From an uncultured bacterium (GTDB taxonomy: Bacteria; Actinomycetota; Coriobacteriia; Coriobacteriales; Coriobacteriaceae), in assembly GCA_905215095.1 (NCBI GenBank), contig CAJMOL010000037.1, positions 1 through 10,025 on the forward strand: 10,025 bases of DNA, in the 5' to 3' direction. Below the pieces are notes generated by a model, which did not search any database, was not told the origin of the DNA, and saw only the letters and a list, made by a program, of their open reading frames with translations. Positions 1-6,574 of this stretch are shown in pieces (position 1 is the stretch's first letter; each line of letters starts with the position of its first letter). The position numbers and the translations under genes are program-made.

Positions 1-128
1 ACGACGTCAGCAGCGACAAAACGAAAACTTCCGTTTGGAAGTGGGTAGGCATTGCGACCGGTGCCGTGATCTTCTTGATCCTCTACACCCTTGTCGTACT
101 GCAAATCGCAGGATTCCATTGGAGGTAA
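1..128 (+). CDS. C-terminal end of an unidentified membrane protein (partial)
   Basis: The frame starting at base 3 stays open from the window edge to a TAA at 126-128. It encodes about 41 residues: a short polar stretch (DVSSDKTKTS), one hydrophobic segment of about 20 residues (VGIATGAVIFLILYTLVVLQ) and a short tail ending HWR. This is the shape of the last membrane helix of a polytopic transporter. It could be the final helix of an Nramp-type protein or of another transporter, but there is too little sequence to name it. The stop codon lies between the GGAGG ribosome-binding site (121-125) and the GTG start at 132 of the next gene, so the two are probably co-transcribed and translationally coupled. 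The N-terminal part lies outside the window. Confidence 0.6.
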   Translation, partial: DVSSDKTKTSVWKWVGIATGAVIFLILYTLVVLQIAGFHWR

Positions 129-131
129 GCC

Positions 132-2666
132 GTGGTTTTGAAGCAGAACGGCAAGACCGGGCGCGTTGCCGACATCGATTCACATAACCCGTTAGAGCGC
201 AGCAGCTTCCACACCGGCGAGGCTACGCTGTCCGCCGAACAGCTTGCGGAAAAGCAGGCGCTCGAGCAAACCGGCGGCTCCAGCAAGCAGAAAAGCAAAC
301 TGCTGCTCATCTTGGCCGCCATGGGCCCGGGCATCGTCACGGCCATGGCCGGCAACGATGCCGGCGGCATCTCAACCTACTCGACCGTTGGCGCGCAGTT
401 CGGCTTCGCCACGCTGTGGGTCATCCCTATCATGTGCGTGCTGCTCATCGTGGTGGAAATGACCGCCGCGAAGATGGGTGCCGTCACCGGCAAGGGCTTC
501 GCCGCGCTCATCCGCGAATCCTTCGGCATCAGGCTCACGGCGCTGGCCATGCTCGCGCTGCTCATCGGCAACGTTTGCACCACGTTCTCCGAGTTCGCAG
601 GCATCGCCTCGGGCATGGAGATGTTCGGCGTATCGAAATACATCGCCGTGCCCGTCGCCGCGATCGCCGTGTGGCTGCTCATCGTAGGAGGCAGCTACAA
701 ACGCGTGGAGAAAGTGTTCCTTATCTTGTCGCTGGTGTTCCTCACCTACGTGATCGCGGCGTTCTTGGCGCAGCCGAACTGGGAGAATGCCGCCATCAAC
801 ACCATCGTTCCCCATGTGGTGTACCAACAAAGCTTCGTTTCACTGGTCATATCCATGATCGGCACCACCATTGCGCCCTGGATGATGTTCTTCAACCAGA
901 GCAACGTGGTTGAGAAGGGCATCAAGCCTGACGAGCTGTTCACGCAGAAGGTCGATGTGGTCTCCGGCACCGTAGCTGCTTGCTTGGTCGCGTGGTTCAT
1001 CATCGTCACCACGGGCACTGTGCTGTATCCGCAGGGAATCGTCATCAGCGACGCCGCCGACGCGGCTGCTGCGCTGGCACCGTTCGCGGGCAAATATGCC
1101 GAGGCCCTGTTCGCCATCGGCCTGATCGCAGCCTTGTCTCCGCTCGCAGCCCCTCCTGCAGCATTAACCGGAGGCAGCGTACCGACGCCTGAGCTCGAAA
1201 AGTCGTATAGCTTTAAGGTCAGCAGCGATAACTCGTATGTCAGCACAAGCGACGATTCAAAGTTCGGCTATTTATACGATTACGATTACGATGAGGATGA
1301 CGGTTACAACTTAAAGAGCATAACCCTCATCAATTTTAAAGACGGCAGTGCAAGCCCAGTTGCCATCCCGGACAAAAGCCTTGGATCAGCATGCCCCACA
1401 TCCAGCAATCAGCTCTACTGGCAAGACGGCAATAATTTGGTCGTATTCTCTCCAGAAAATCATTCCCAAACAGCCCATCCCATCACTTCGGCCAAATATG
1501 CCTACACCAGTACAACCGTCTCTTACGACGGCAATAGGGCAGCCGTGGAACACTATGACAATGAATCTGAGCTTAAAAAAATCGAGATTTATGACCTTAA
1601 GTCTGACGAGTTAATTCAAACATATCAATCGGATAAAGATGACTCTTCTTGCTACTACTCAAACGATATGAGCCGTCTCTATTTCTGGCCATACGATACT
1701 GAGAAAGGCATTGTTTCTCTTAGGGTTTTCAATTGCGATACAGGGTCAACGGAATTGAAAACAGTTAACGTGAAGAAAGACGATAGGTCTTCGGACATCG
1801 ACTACATTGTCACCAGCTCGAACTCCGACGATATTTATCTTCAGAGCGACACCACACTAATAAAAGCAGACCGCGACGGAAACATGAGCGTTCTATTTAA
1901 CGATGACGACCACGCTCCTGAATGGCCTTATTCATACCCTTCGGCGGAGTTTTATGCCCTCTACACAAAGAAGGGATCGAACGATCTTTTTGAAGAGGAT
2001 GACGGGGATTACTATCTCAATGAAGAGGATGCGAATCTTAGTATTTATGACCTGAAAAGTGACAAGATCATCAGCTCAATTGCTTTTCCCTTCGGCGATG
2101 GATATCTCGGCGACATCTCGCATGATGGCGGAATCATGCTCGGGACGTACTCAGACGATGACAAGTCTTCGGCATGCCTAGTCGATGCAAAAACCGGGGC
2201 CAAGAGCGAGTTTGATTCTCATTGGTGCGGCCCTACTTTCATGAATGGCGATCGCGAGATTTGGACTGATTATTACGATGAAGACTCATCAACGCTTCAC
2301 GTAAACATCTACAAGTCCAATATTCCCCATTCGCTGCCTGAGGATATTCTCTACTTTGTCCAGACTCACCTGCCGTTTGTTATTGGCGGTGGCGTGGCGA
2401 TCGTCCTCATCATCGGTGGCGCGATCGTTATTCTTTGCATCCGCAAGAAGCGCGCGAAGGCCGCGAACGGTGCAGTAGCCGCAGCGCCTAAACCTCAGCG
2501 TAAGCAGCGTCGTCGTCAGAAGCACGCCCAGCAGAACGCCGTGGCACCCGCGGCACCGACAATGCCGGCAGCTCCAAGCGAGCCTGCCCGCTTCTGCCGT
2601 CACTGCGGGACCCCGCTCGTACCCGAAGCCCAGTTCTGCCCCACATGCGGACAAAAGGTAGACTAG
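132..2666 (+). CDS. Chimeric ORF: truncated Nramp-related metal transporter joined to propeller-TM-zinc ribbon protein
   Basis: The start is GTG at 132, preceded by GGAGG with a 6-nt gap; the product is 844 aa. Residues 1-56 are a polar N-terminal tail. Residues 57-334 carry about seven and a half hydrophobic helices of the Nramp/SLC11 fold. Helix 1 reads AGNDAGG where classical Nramps have DPGN, so the Asp is kept and Asn becomes Gly. Helix 6 reads TIAPWMMFFNQ where they have MPH, so Met becomes Ala. From memory, such changes mark the Nramp-related magnesium/manganese transporters (NRMT), including one from Eggerthella lenta. Nramps have 11-12 helices; this one stops in helix 8. After about residue 335 the protein becomes an Asp/Ser/Tyr-rich beta-strand domain (about 355-735) with propeller-like repeats (IYDLKSD at 486-492 and 638-644). 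Then come one membrane helix (748-770), a basic Ala/Pro/Gln linker and a zinc ribbon (C822, C825, C836, C839). Metal transport is unlikely from this truncated form. Helix 8 would leave the propeller in the cytosol, whereas the RKKR after the last helix argues for an extracytoplasmic propeller. Confidence 0.6.
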   Translation: MVLKQNGKTGRVADIDSHNPLERSSFHTGEATLSAEQLAEKQALEQTGGSSKQKSKLLLILAAMGPGIVTAMAGNDAGGISTYSTVGAQFGFATLWVIPIMCVLLIVVEMTAAKMGAVTGKGFAALIRESFGIRLTALAMLALLIGNVCTTFSEFAGIASGMEMFGVSKYIAVPVAAIAVWLLIVGGSYKRVEKVFLILSLVFLTYVIAAFLAQPNWENAAINTIVPHVVYQQSFVSLVISMIGTTIAPWMMFFNQSNVVEKGIKPDELFTQKVDVVSGTVAACLVAWFIIVTTGTVLYPQGIVISDAADAAAALAPFAGKYAEALFAIGLIAALSPLAAPPAALTGGSVPTPELEKSYSFKVSSDNSYVSTSDDSKFGYLYDYDYDEDDGYNLKSITLINFKDGSASPVAIPDKSLGSACPTSSNQLYWQDGNNLVVFSPENHSQTAHPITSAKYAYTSTTVSYDGNRAAVEHYDNESELKKIEIYDLKSDELIQTYQSDKDDSSCYYSNDMSRLYFWPYDTEKGIVSLRVFNCDTGSTELKTVNVKKDDRSSDIDYIVTSSNSDDIYLQSDTTLIKADRDGNMSVLFNDDDHAPEWPYSYPSAEFYALYTKKGSNDLFEEDDGDYYLNEEDANLSIYDLKSDKIISSIAFPFGDGYLGDISHDGGIMLGTYSDDDKSSACLVDAKTGAKSEFDSHWCGPTFMNGDREIWTDYYDEDSSTLHVNIYKSNIPHSLPEDILYFVQTHLPFVIGGGVAIVLIIGGAIVILCIRKKRAKAANGAVAAAPKPQRKQRRRQKHAQQNAVAPAAPTMPAAPSEPARFCRHCGTPLVPEAQFCPTCGQKVD
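1128..1140 (+). other. Fusion junction between Nramp-related and propeller segments
   Basis: The Nramp-like sequence runs to GLIAA (codons ending at 1133), which matches the usual start of helix 8. From 1134 the protein reads LSPLAAPPAALTGGS, a small, Ala/Pro-rich stretch more like the end of a signal peptide or a linker. Everything after it belongs to another protein type. The frame is kept across the join. No ATG, GTG or TTG with a ribosome-binding site was found near 1134-1200 that would start the second half independently; the next in-frame ATG lies far inside the propeller at about 1668. The base pair of the join is an estimate. Confidence 0.5.
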
Positions 2667-2692
2667 CGAACAAAACCCAGTAGACCCCAACC

Positions 2693-2734
2693 GCCAAGGC
2701 CCCGTTCCGGCACATTCCGGAACGGGGCCTTGGC
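2693..2734 (+). terminator. Perfect 18-bp stem-loop after the zinc-ribbon gene
   Basis: The arms 2693-2710 and 2717-2734 are exact reverse complements around the loop CACATT. The hairpin starts 26 nt after the stop codon at 2666. It has no real T-run on either side (TTGGTG follows on the plus strand), so it is an imperfect intrinsic terminator or a transcript-stabilising hairpin. Position and stability make an end-of-transcript role likely. Confidence 0.6.
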
Positions 2735-2783
2735 TTGGTGCAGGGGTGCTAATTTGGGACGGTCATCGTCGCACGCCCCAATG

Positions 2784-2852
2784 AAGTTGCGGTGGAATAG
2801 GGACTGTTTTGGCGTCTGGAACCCCCAATTAGTCCCTATTTCACCGCAACTT
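2784..2852. repeat. Long intergenic palindrome, candidate dispersed repeat
   Basis: The 22-nt arms 2784-2805 and 2831-2852 are inverted copies with a single difference, which still forms a G-U pair in RNA. They surround a 25-nt loop (2806-2830). The inner arm ends read AGGGACT and AGTCCCT; the outer ends read AAGTTGCGG and CCGCAACTT. There is no T-run, and a separate terminator begins immediately downstream, so this is not simply a terminator. Size, symmetry and position between convergent genes fit a REP/BIME-like or miniature mobile repeat, but copy number elsewhere in the genome cannot be seen here. Confidence 0.55.
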
Positions 2853-2890
2853 AAAAAGGGGCGCTGACCGGGTTGGTCAGCGCCCCTTTT
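2853..2890 (-). terminator. Intrinsic terminator of the liv operon
   Basis: The 16-nt arms 2854-2869 and 2875-2890 are perfect complements with a 5-nt loop. Read on the minus strand, the stem is followed by a U-run coming from A2853-2857. It starts about 10 nt after the livF stop. The plus-strand side also ends in TTTT, so it may work in both directions between the two convergent transcription units. Confidence 0.85.
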
Positions 2891-2900
2891 GTTGGATGGG

Positions 2901-3614
2901 TTAGCCTCCGAGATATGCCTTACGCACGTTGTCGTCGTGCAGCAGCTCTTGGCCCGTGCCGGTCATGGTGATCTTACCGGTCTCGAGCACGTAACCGCGC
3001 GTAGCAATCGAAAGCGCCATCTGTGCGTTCTGCTCGACCAGAAGCACCGTGGTGCCGGCCTTGTGCAGGTCCTCGACAATCTGGAAGATCTGCTCAATCA
3101 GAATCGGCGCCAGGCCCATGGAAGGCTCGTCGAGCATGAGCAGCTTGGGGTTGCTCATAAGGGCGCGGCCCATAACGAGCATCTGCTGCTCGCCGCCCGA
3201 AAGGGTGCCGGCGACCTGACGACGGCGCTCCTTAAGGCGCGGGAACTGCTCGAAGACGCGCTCAAGGCCCGGAGCAACCGTGGACTTGGGCTGCGTATAA
3301 GCGCCCATCTCCAGGTTCTCCTCGACCGTCATCTGCAAAAAGGCGCGACGGCCCTCGGGGACCTGAGCCAGGCCCTTGCCCACCAGCTTGTCGGCAGGCG
3401 TATGGGTAATGTCTTCGCCCATAAACTTGATGGAGCCGGTCTTGGAGCGCAGCAGGCCCGAGACGGTCTTAAGCGTTGTGGACTTACCGGCGCCGTTGGC
3501 ACCGATCAAGGCCACGATCTCACCCTCGTTGACGTTAAAGGAGATGTCCTTGATGGCGTGGATGGCGCCGTACCAGACATTGATGTTGTAGACGGAAAGC
3601 ATCGGCTCTGCCAT
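2901..3614 (-). CDS. livF: Branched-chain amino acid ABC transporter ATP-binding protein LivF
   Basis: One of the two cytoplasmic ATPases that power uptake of Leu/Ile/Val through the LivH-LivM channel. The 237-aa length is usual for LivF. Visible motifs are Walker A GANGAGKST (38-46), the Q-loop at Q84 (AQVPEGR), the ABC signature LSGGEQ (138-143), Walker B LLMLDEP with D162/E163, and the LivF-typical LLVEQNAQMAL (191-201), where the usual switch His is replaced by Asn. That replacement is normal for this subfamily. The ATG at 3614 directly follows the livG stop (3615-3617). GGGGGAG sits 6 nt upstream of the start, inside the end of livG, so translation is probably coupled. This is the last gene of the operon, followed by the terminator at 2853-2890. 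Whether the substrate is a branched-chain or another hydrophobic amino acid is inferred from the family. Confidence 0.93.
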   Translation of the reverse strand: MAEPMLSVYNINVWYGAIHAIKDISFNVNEGEIVALIGANGAGKSTTLKTVSGLLRSKTGSIKFMGEDITHTPADKLVGKGLAQVPEGRRAFLQMTVEENLEMGAYTQPKSTVAPGLERVFEQFPRLKERRRQVAGTLSGGEQQMLVMGRALMSNPKLLMLDEPSMGLAPILIEQIFQIVEDLHKAGTTVLLVEQNAQMALSIATRGYVLETGKITMTGTGQELLHDDNVRKAYLGG

Positions 3615-4475
3615 TTAGTTCTCCCCCTTATCCTGCTTGCCCAGATACGCCTCGATAACAGCGTCGTTGTTCTGGATCTCCTCGGCCGTGCCCTTGGCGA
3701 TGACCTTACCAAAGTTGAGCACGCAGATGCCCTCGCAGATGTTCATAACGAGCGACATATCATGCTCGATGAGCATGATGGCGATGCCGAAGGTGTCGCG
3801 AATCTTGACGATGTTCTCCATGAGTTCCGCAGTCTCGGACGGGTTCATGCCGGCGGCAGGCTCGTCGAGCAGCAGCAGTTTGGGGTTGGTGGCAAGCGCG
3901 CGGACGATCTCCAGACGACGCTGAGCGCCGTAAGGCAGCGATCCGGCCTGCTCGTTTGCCAGATGCTCCATATCAAAGATGGACAGCAGCTCCATGGCGC
4001 GCTCGTGAGCAGCCTTCTCGTGCTTCCAATACGTCGGCAGGCGCAGCACGCCCTCAAAGCCGGAGTAACGCTCCTGGTTATGCAGGCCGACCTTGACGTT
4101 ATCCTCCACCGTCATGGTGTTGAATAGGCGAATGTTCTGGAAGGTACGGGCAATACCCATGCGGTTGACCTGGTAGACCGACTTGCCCGAGGTGTCCTCG
4201 CCGTCGAGCAGGATGGTGCCATGCGTGGGCTGGTACACCTTGGTGAGCAGGTTGAAGACCGTGGTCTTACCGGCCCCGTTGGGGCCGATGAGACCGGCGA
4301 TCTCGGTCTTGCCGATGGTCAGGCTAAAGTCGTCGACTGCCTTAAGGCCACCGAACTCAATGCCCAGGTGGATGCACTCGAGTGCAGGGCGCTCGCCCAG
4401 GTCACGATCGGGAACGATGGCGCCAGAAGGATACGGGACCATCTTGCCCTTCTTGAACTCAAATTTACTGGGCAT
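3615..4475 (-). CDS. livG: Branched-chain amino acid ABC transporter ATP-binding protein LivG
   Basis: The second ATPase of the importer, 286 aa from the chosen start. The frame stays open upstream to an ATG at 4502, but the ATG at 4475 (MPSKFEFKKG) is preferred because AGGAGG lies 9 nt before it; the extra residues would read through that site. Motifs: Walker A GPNGAGKT (64-71), Q-loop Q113 (ARTFQNIRLF, characteristic of LivG), signature LPYGAQRR (180-187, the Liv variant of LSGGQ), Walker B KLLLLDEP with D204/E205, and switch His H238 in LIEHDM. An N-terminal extension of about 30 residues precedes the ABC domain, slightly longer than in the E. coli protein. The start overlaps the end of livM by 11 nt and the stop abuts livF, indicating a tightly coupled operon. 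The protein should pair with LivF on the inner membrane face. Confidence 0.93.
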   Translation of the reverse strand: MPSKFEFKKGKMVPYPSGAIVPDRDLGERPALECIHLGIEFGGLKAVDDFSLTIGKTEIAGLIGPNGAGKTTVFNLLTKVYQPTHGTILLDGEDTSGKSVYQVNRMGIARTFQNIRLFNTMTVEDNVKVGLHNQERYSGFEGVLRLPTYWKHEKAAHERAMELLSIFDMEHLANEQAGSLPYGAQRRLEIVRALATNPKLLLLDEPAAGMNPSETAELMENIVKIRDTFGIAIMLIEHDMSLVMNICEGICVLNFGKVIAKGTAEEIQNNDAVIEAYLGKQDKGEN

Positions 4476-5553
4476 CGGCTGCCACCTCCTTCTTGGAAGC
4501 AAAGCGGTCCTTGACGCGACCGAAGAACGCCTTGAGCTGCGGGTTGTTGGTAAAAATCATGACCAGGATCAGCACGATGGCGTAGATGAGCATGCGGTAG
4601 TCCGAGAACTGACGGAGCAGCTCGGGAAGCACCGTGAGCAGCGCCGCCGCGATGACGGAGCCGCGCATATTGCCCAGACCGCCCAGGACCACGAACACCA
4701 GGATGAGAATGGACGTGTTGAAGTCGAACTTGGTGGCGGAGAGCTGCGAGAAGTTACCGCCGAAGAGAGCTCCGGCAGCACCGGCGAGGGCAGCGGAAAC
4801 CACGAAGGCGATCATGCGGTACTCGGTGACGGAGATGCCTACGGACTCGGCTGCAATCTTGTTATCGCGCACGGCCATAATGGCACGGCCGGTACGGCTG
4901 CGGACCAGGTTGAGCACGATCACGAGTGCGACCATGACCAGGATAGCACCGGCGAGGAAGGTCGAGTACGTCGACACGCCCGAGGCGCCCTGGGCGCCCT
5001 TGATGATGGCGGTGCCGTCCTCGAGCAGGTGCAGGTCGTCGATCGTAGAGTTGCCCGTGATGTTAAAGATCACGTGCAGGCCGCGCGAGTCGACACCCAC
5101 GATAAGGCAAGTGACGATCTCTTTGATGATCTCGCCAAAAGCCAGGGTCACGATGGCCAGATAGTCGCCGCTCAGGCGCAGGACCGGGATACCGATCAAG
5201 AAGCCCAAGACGGCAGCAGCGACAGCGCCGACCACGATGCTGATGATAAGACGCACCGGATCGGAGGGAACGGCGCTCTCGAGGGCAACGGCGGTGACGA
5301 TACCCGTATAGGCGCCGACACTCATAAAGCCCGCATGGCCCAGCGAAAGATCGCCCGCGATGCCGACGACGAGGTTAAGCGAGATGGCCATGACGATATA
5401 GGCCGTGATGGGAACCAGCTGACCGGCGATCATGCGCGGGATCATATGGTTGGACTGCATAAAGAACACGATGGCGAAGGCCACGATGCACATGGCGTAC
5501 GTGACAAAGTCGTGACGCGTCTGCTTGTCTTTAAGAAACTTCATAACGCTCAC
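4465..5553 (-). CDS. livM: Branched-chain amino acid ABC transporter permease LivM
   Basis: The second membrane subunit of the importer, 362 aa. After a short basic N-terminus it shows repeated hydrophobic helices (FVTYAMCIVAFAIVFFM, LVPITAYIVMAISLNLVVGI and others) and the LivM hallmarks LSLGHAGFMSVGAY and TLAFGEIIKEI. The C-terminus is polar and basic. The start could be GTG at 5553, with AGAAGG 5 nt upstream, or ATG at 5544 (MKFLKDKQ), with AGGTGA 5 nt upstream; the difference is three residues and cannot be settled here. The GTG lies directly against the livH stop (5554-5556), and the last 11 nt overlap livG. The subunit is expected to form the translocation path together with LivH. Confidence 0.92.
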   Translation of the reverse strand: MSVMKFLKDKQTRHDFVTYAMCIVAFAIVFFMQSNHMIPRMIAGQLVPITAYIVMAISLNLVVGIAGDLSLGHAGFMSVGAYTGIVTAVALESAVPSDPVRLIISIVVGAVAAAVLGFLIGIPVLRLSGDYLAIVTLAFGEIIKEIVTCLIVGVDSRGLHVIFNITGNSTIDDLHLLEDGTAIIKGAQGASGVSTYSTFLAGAILVMVALVIVLNLVRSRTGRAIMAVRDNKIAAESVGISVTEYRMIAFVVSAALAGAAGALFGGNFSQLSATKFDFNTSILILVFVVLGGLGNMRGSVIAAALLTVLPELLRQFSDYRMLIYAIVLILVMIFTNNPQLKAFFGRVKDRFASKKEVAADAQ

Positions 5554-6435
5554 CTACACCTTCTCGGGGACGTACTTGCCCAAGAGGCCGGCAGGCTTGA
5601 CGAGCAGGACGATGATCAAAACACCAAAGACGATGGAGTTGGCAAGGCTCGTGGAAATGTAAGCCTGCGCCATCGCCTCGATGATGCCGATGAGAATGCC
5701 ACCGACAAAGGCACCGGGGATGGAGCCGATGCCGCCGAAGACGGCGGCGTCGAAGGCCTTGATGCCAGGCATGGCACCCGTCGTGGGCTGCAGCACCGGC
5801 GAGTAGGAGCACAGGAGCACGCCGGCGATGGCGGCAAGGGCAGAGCCGATGGCAAACGTCATCGAGATGGTGCGGTTGACGTTGATGCCCATGAGCTGAG
5901 CGGCGGCCTTGTCCTCGGACACGGCACGCATGGCCTTACCCATCTTGGTCTTACCTGTAAAGAACATCAGGCCGGCCATGATAACCAGGCAGGCGACGAT
6001 GGTGACGAGCGAGACGGCGCTTACGTTGAACTTGGCCAAGAACTCCGGCACCTGGAAGGTGACGAGCGAAGTAAAGTTCTTGGGCGTGGCGCCCCACAGA
6101 AGCTGCGCGGCGTTCTGCAGGAAGTAAGACACGCCGATAGCCGTGATCAGAACGGCCAGCGGGCCCGCCTGACGCAGCGGCTTGTATGCCAGACCCTCGA
6201 TGAGAACACCGAGAACGGTACAGACCACACAAGAGAGAACTACAGATGCCCAGCCCGGGAGGCCGAGATACGACGTGGCGCAGAACGAGACATAGGCACC
6301 GACCATGATGACATCGCCGTGAGCGAAGTTCAGCATCTTGGCGATACCGTAGACCATGGTGTAGCCCAACGCGATGATGGCGTAGACGCTGCCCATGGAC
6401 AGGCCGTTGACCAGGTATTGGATAAAGACCGTCAT
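5554..6435 (-). CDS. livH: Branched-chain amino acid ABC transporter permease LivH
   Basis: The first membrane subunit of the importer, 293 aa from ATG 6435 (MTVFIQYL). The longer open frame to 6528 crosses the intergenic hairpins and is not credible. The ATG at 6444 has GGGGG directly against it with no spacing, while the ATG at 6435 has the same purine run 9 nt away, so 6435 is chosen. LivH hallmarks: VNGLSMGSVYAIIALGYTMV near the N-terminus followed by GIAKMLNFAHGDVIMVGAY, plus about eight hydrophobic helices and a PALGLLGK-type C-terminus (KPAGLLGKYVPEKV). The length matches the family (about 290-310 aa). The stop abuts livM. It is separated from livJ upstream by about 140 nt containing two hairpins. 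Confidence 0.93.
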   Translation of the reverse strand: MTVFIQYLVNGLSMGSVYAIIALGYTMVYGIAKMLNFAHGDVIMVGAYVSFCATSYLGLPGWASVVLSCVVCTVLGVLIEGLAYKPLRQAGPLAVLITAIGVSYFLQNAAQLLWGATPKNFTSLVTFQVPEFLAKFNVSAVSLVTIVACLVIMAGLMFFTGKTKMGKAMRAVSEDKAAAQLMGINVNRTISMTFAIGSALAAIAGVLLCSYSPVLQPTTGAMPGIKAFDAAVFGGIGSIPGAFVGGILIGIIEAMAQAYISTSLANSIVFGVLIIVLLVKPAGLLGKYVPEKV

Positions 6436-6481
6436 GTTCCACATCCCCCTTTCGAATAGGTTTCCAGTTGATGTATGAAAC

Positions 6482-6543
6482 AGGGACGTTACATCGTCCC
6501 TAGATACCAAGCAAGCAGGGAAGGCCAAAACCTCCCCTGCTTG
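6482..6543 (-). promoter_or_regulatory. Two intercistronic hairpins between livJ and livH
   Basis: Hairpin one (the first after livJ on the transcript) has arms 6512-6524 and 6531-6543, 13 bp with one mismatch and a 6-nt loop. Hairpin two has arms 6482-6488 and 6495-6501, 7 bp (AGGGACG/CGTCCCT) with a 6-nt loop. Neither is followed by a U-run on the minus strand, so full termination is unlikely. In many ABC importer operons a hairpin behind the binding-protein gene protects its mRNA or causes partial termination, giving more binding protein than permease. That role is inferred here from position and structure only. Confidence 0.55.
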
Positions 6544-6574
6544 GGATCAAAACCGCTCTATGTAAGGCGGCCAA

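Noticed and set aside
2889..4127. Plus-strand open frame (412 codons) antisense to livF and livG
   Set aside because: Same mirror effect; no ribosome-binding site or recognisable domain, and it begins inside the terminator region of the liv operon.
4183..6459. Long plus-strand open frame (758 codons) antisense to livG, livM and livH
   Set aside because: It is opposite three genes with clear family motifs. Its translation is rich in His, Asp, Gly and Arg without any domain, which is the usual mirror of high-GC codon bias.
6436..6528. Upstream extension of livH to an ATG at 6528
   Set aside because: The extension covers the intercistronic hairpins and has no family similarity; the purine run 9 nt before 6435 fits the normal LivH start.
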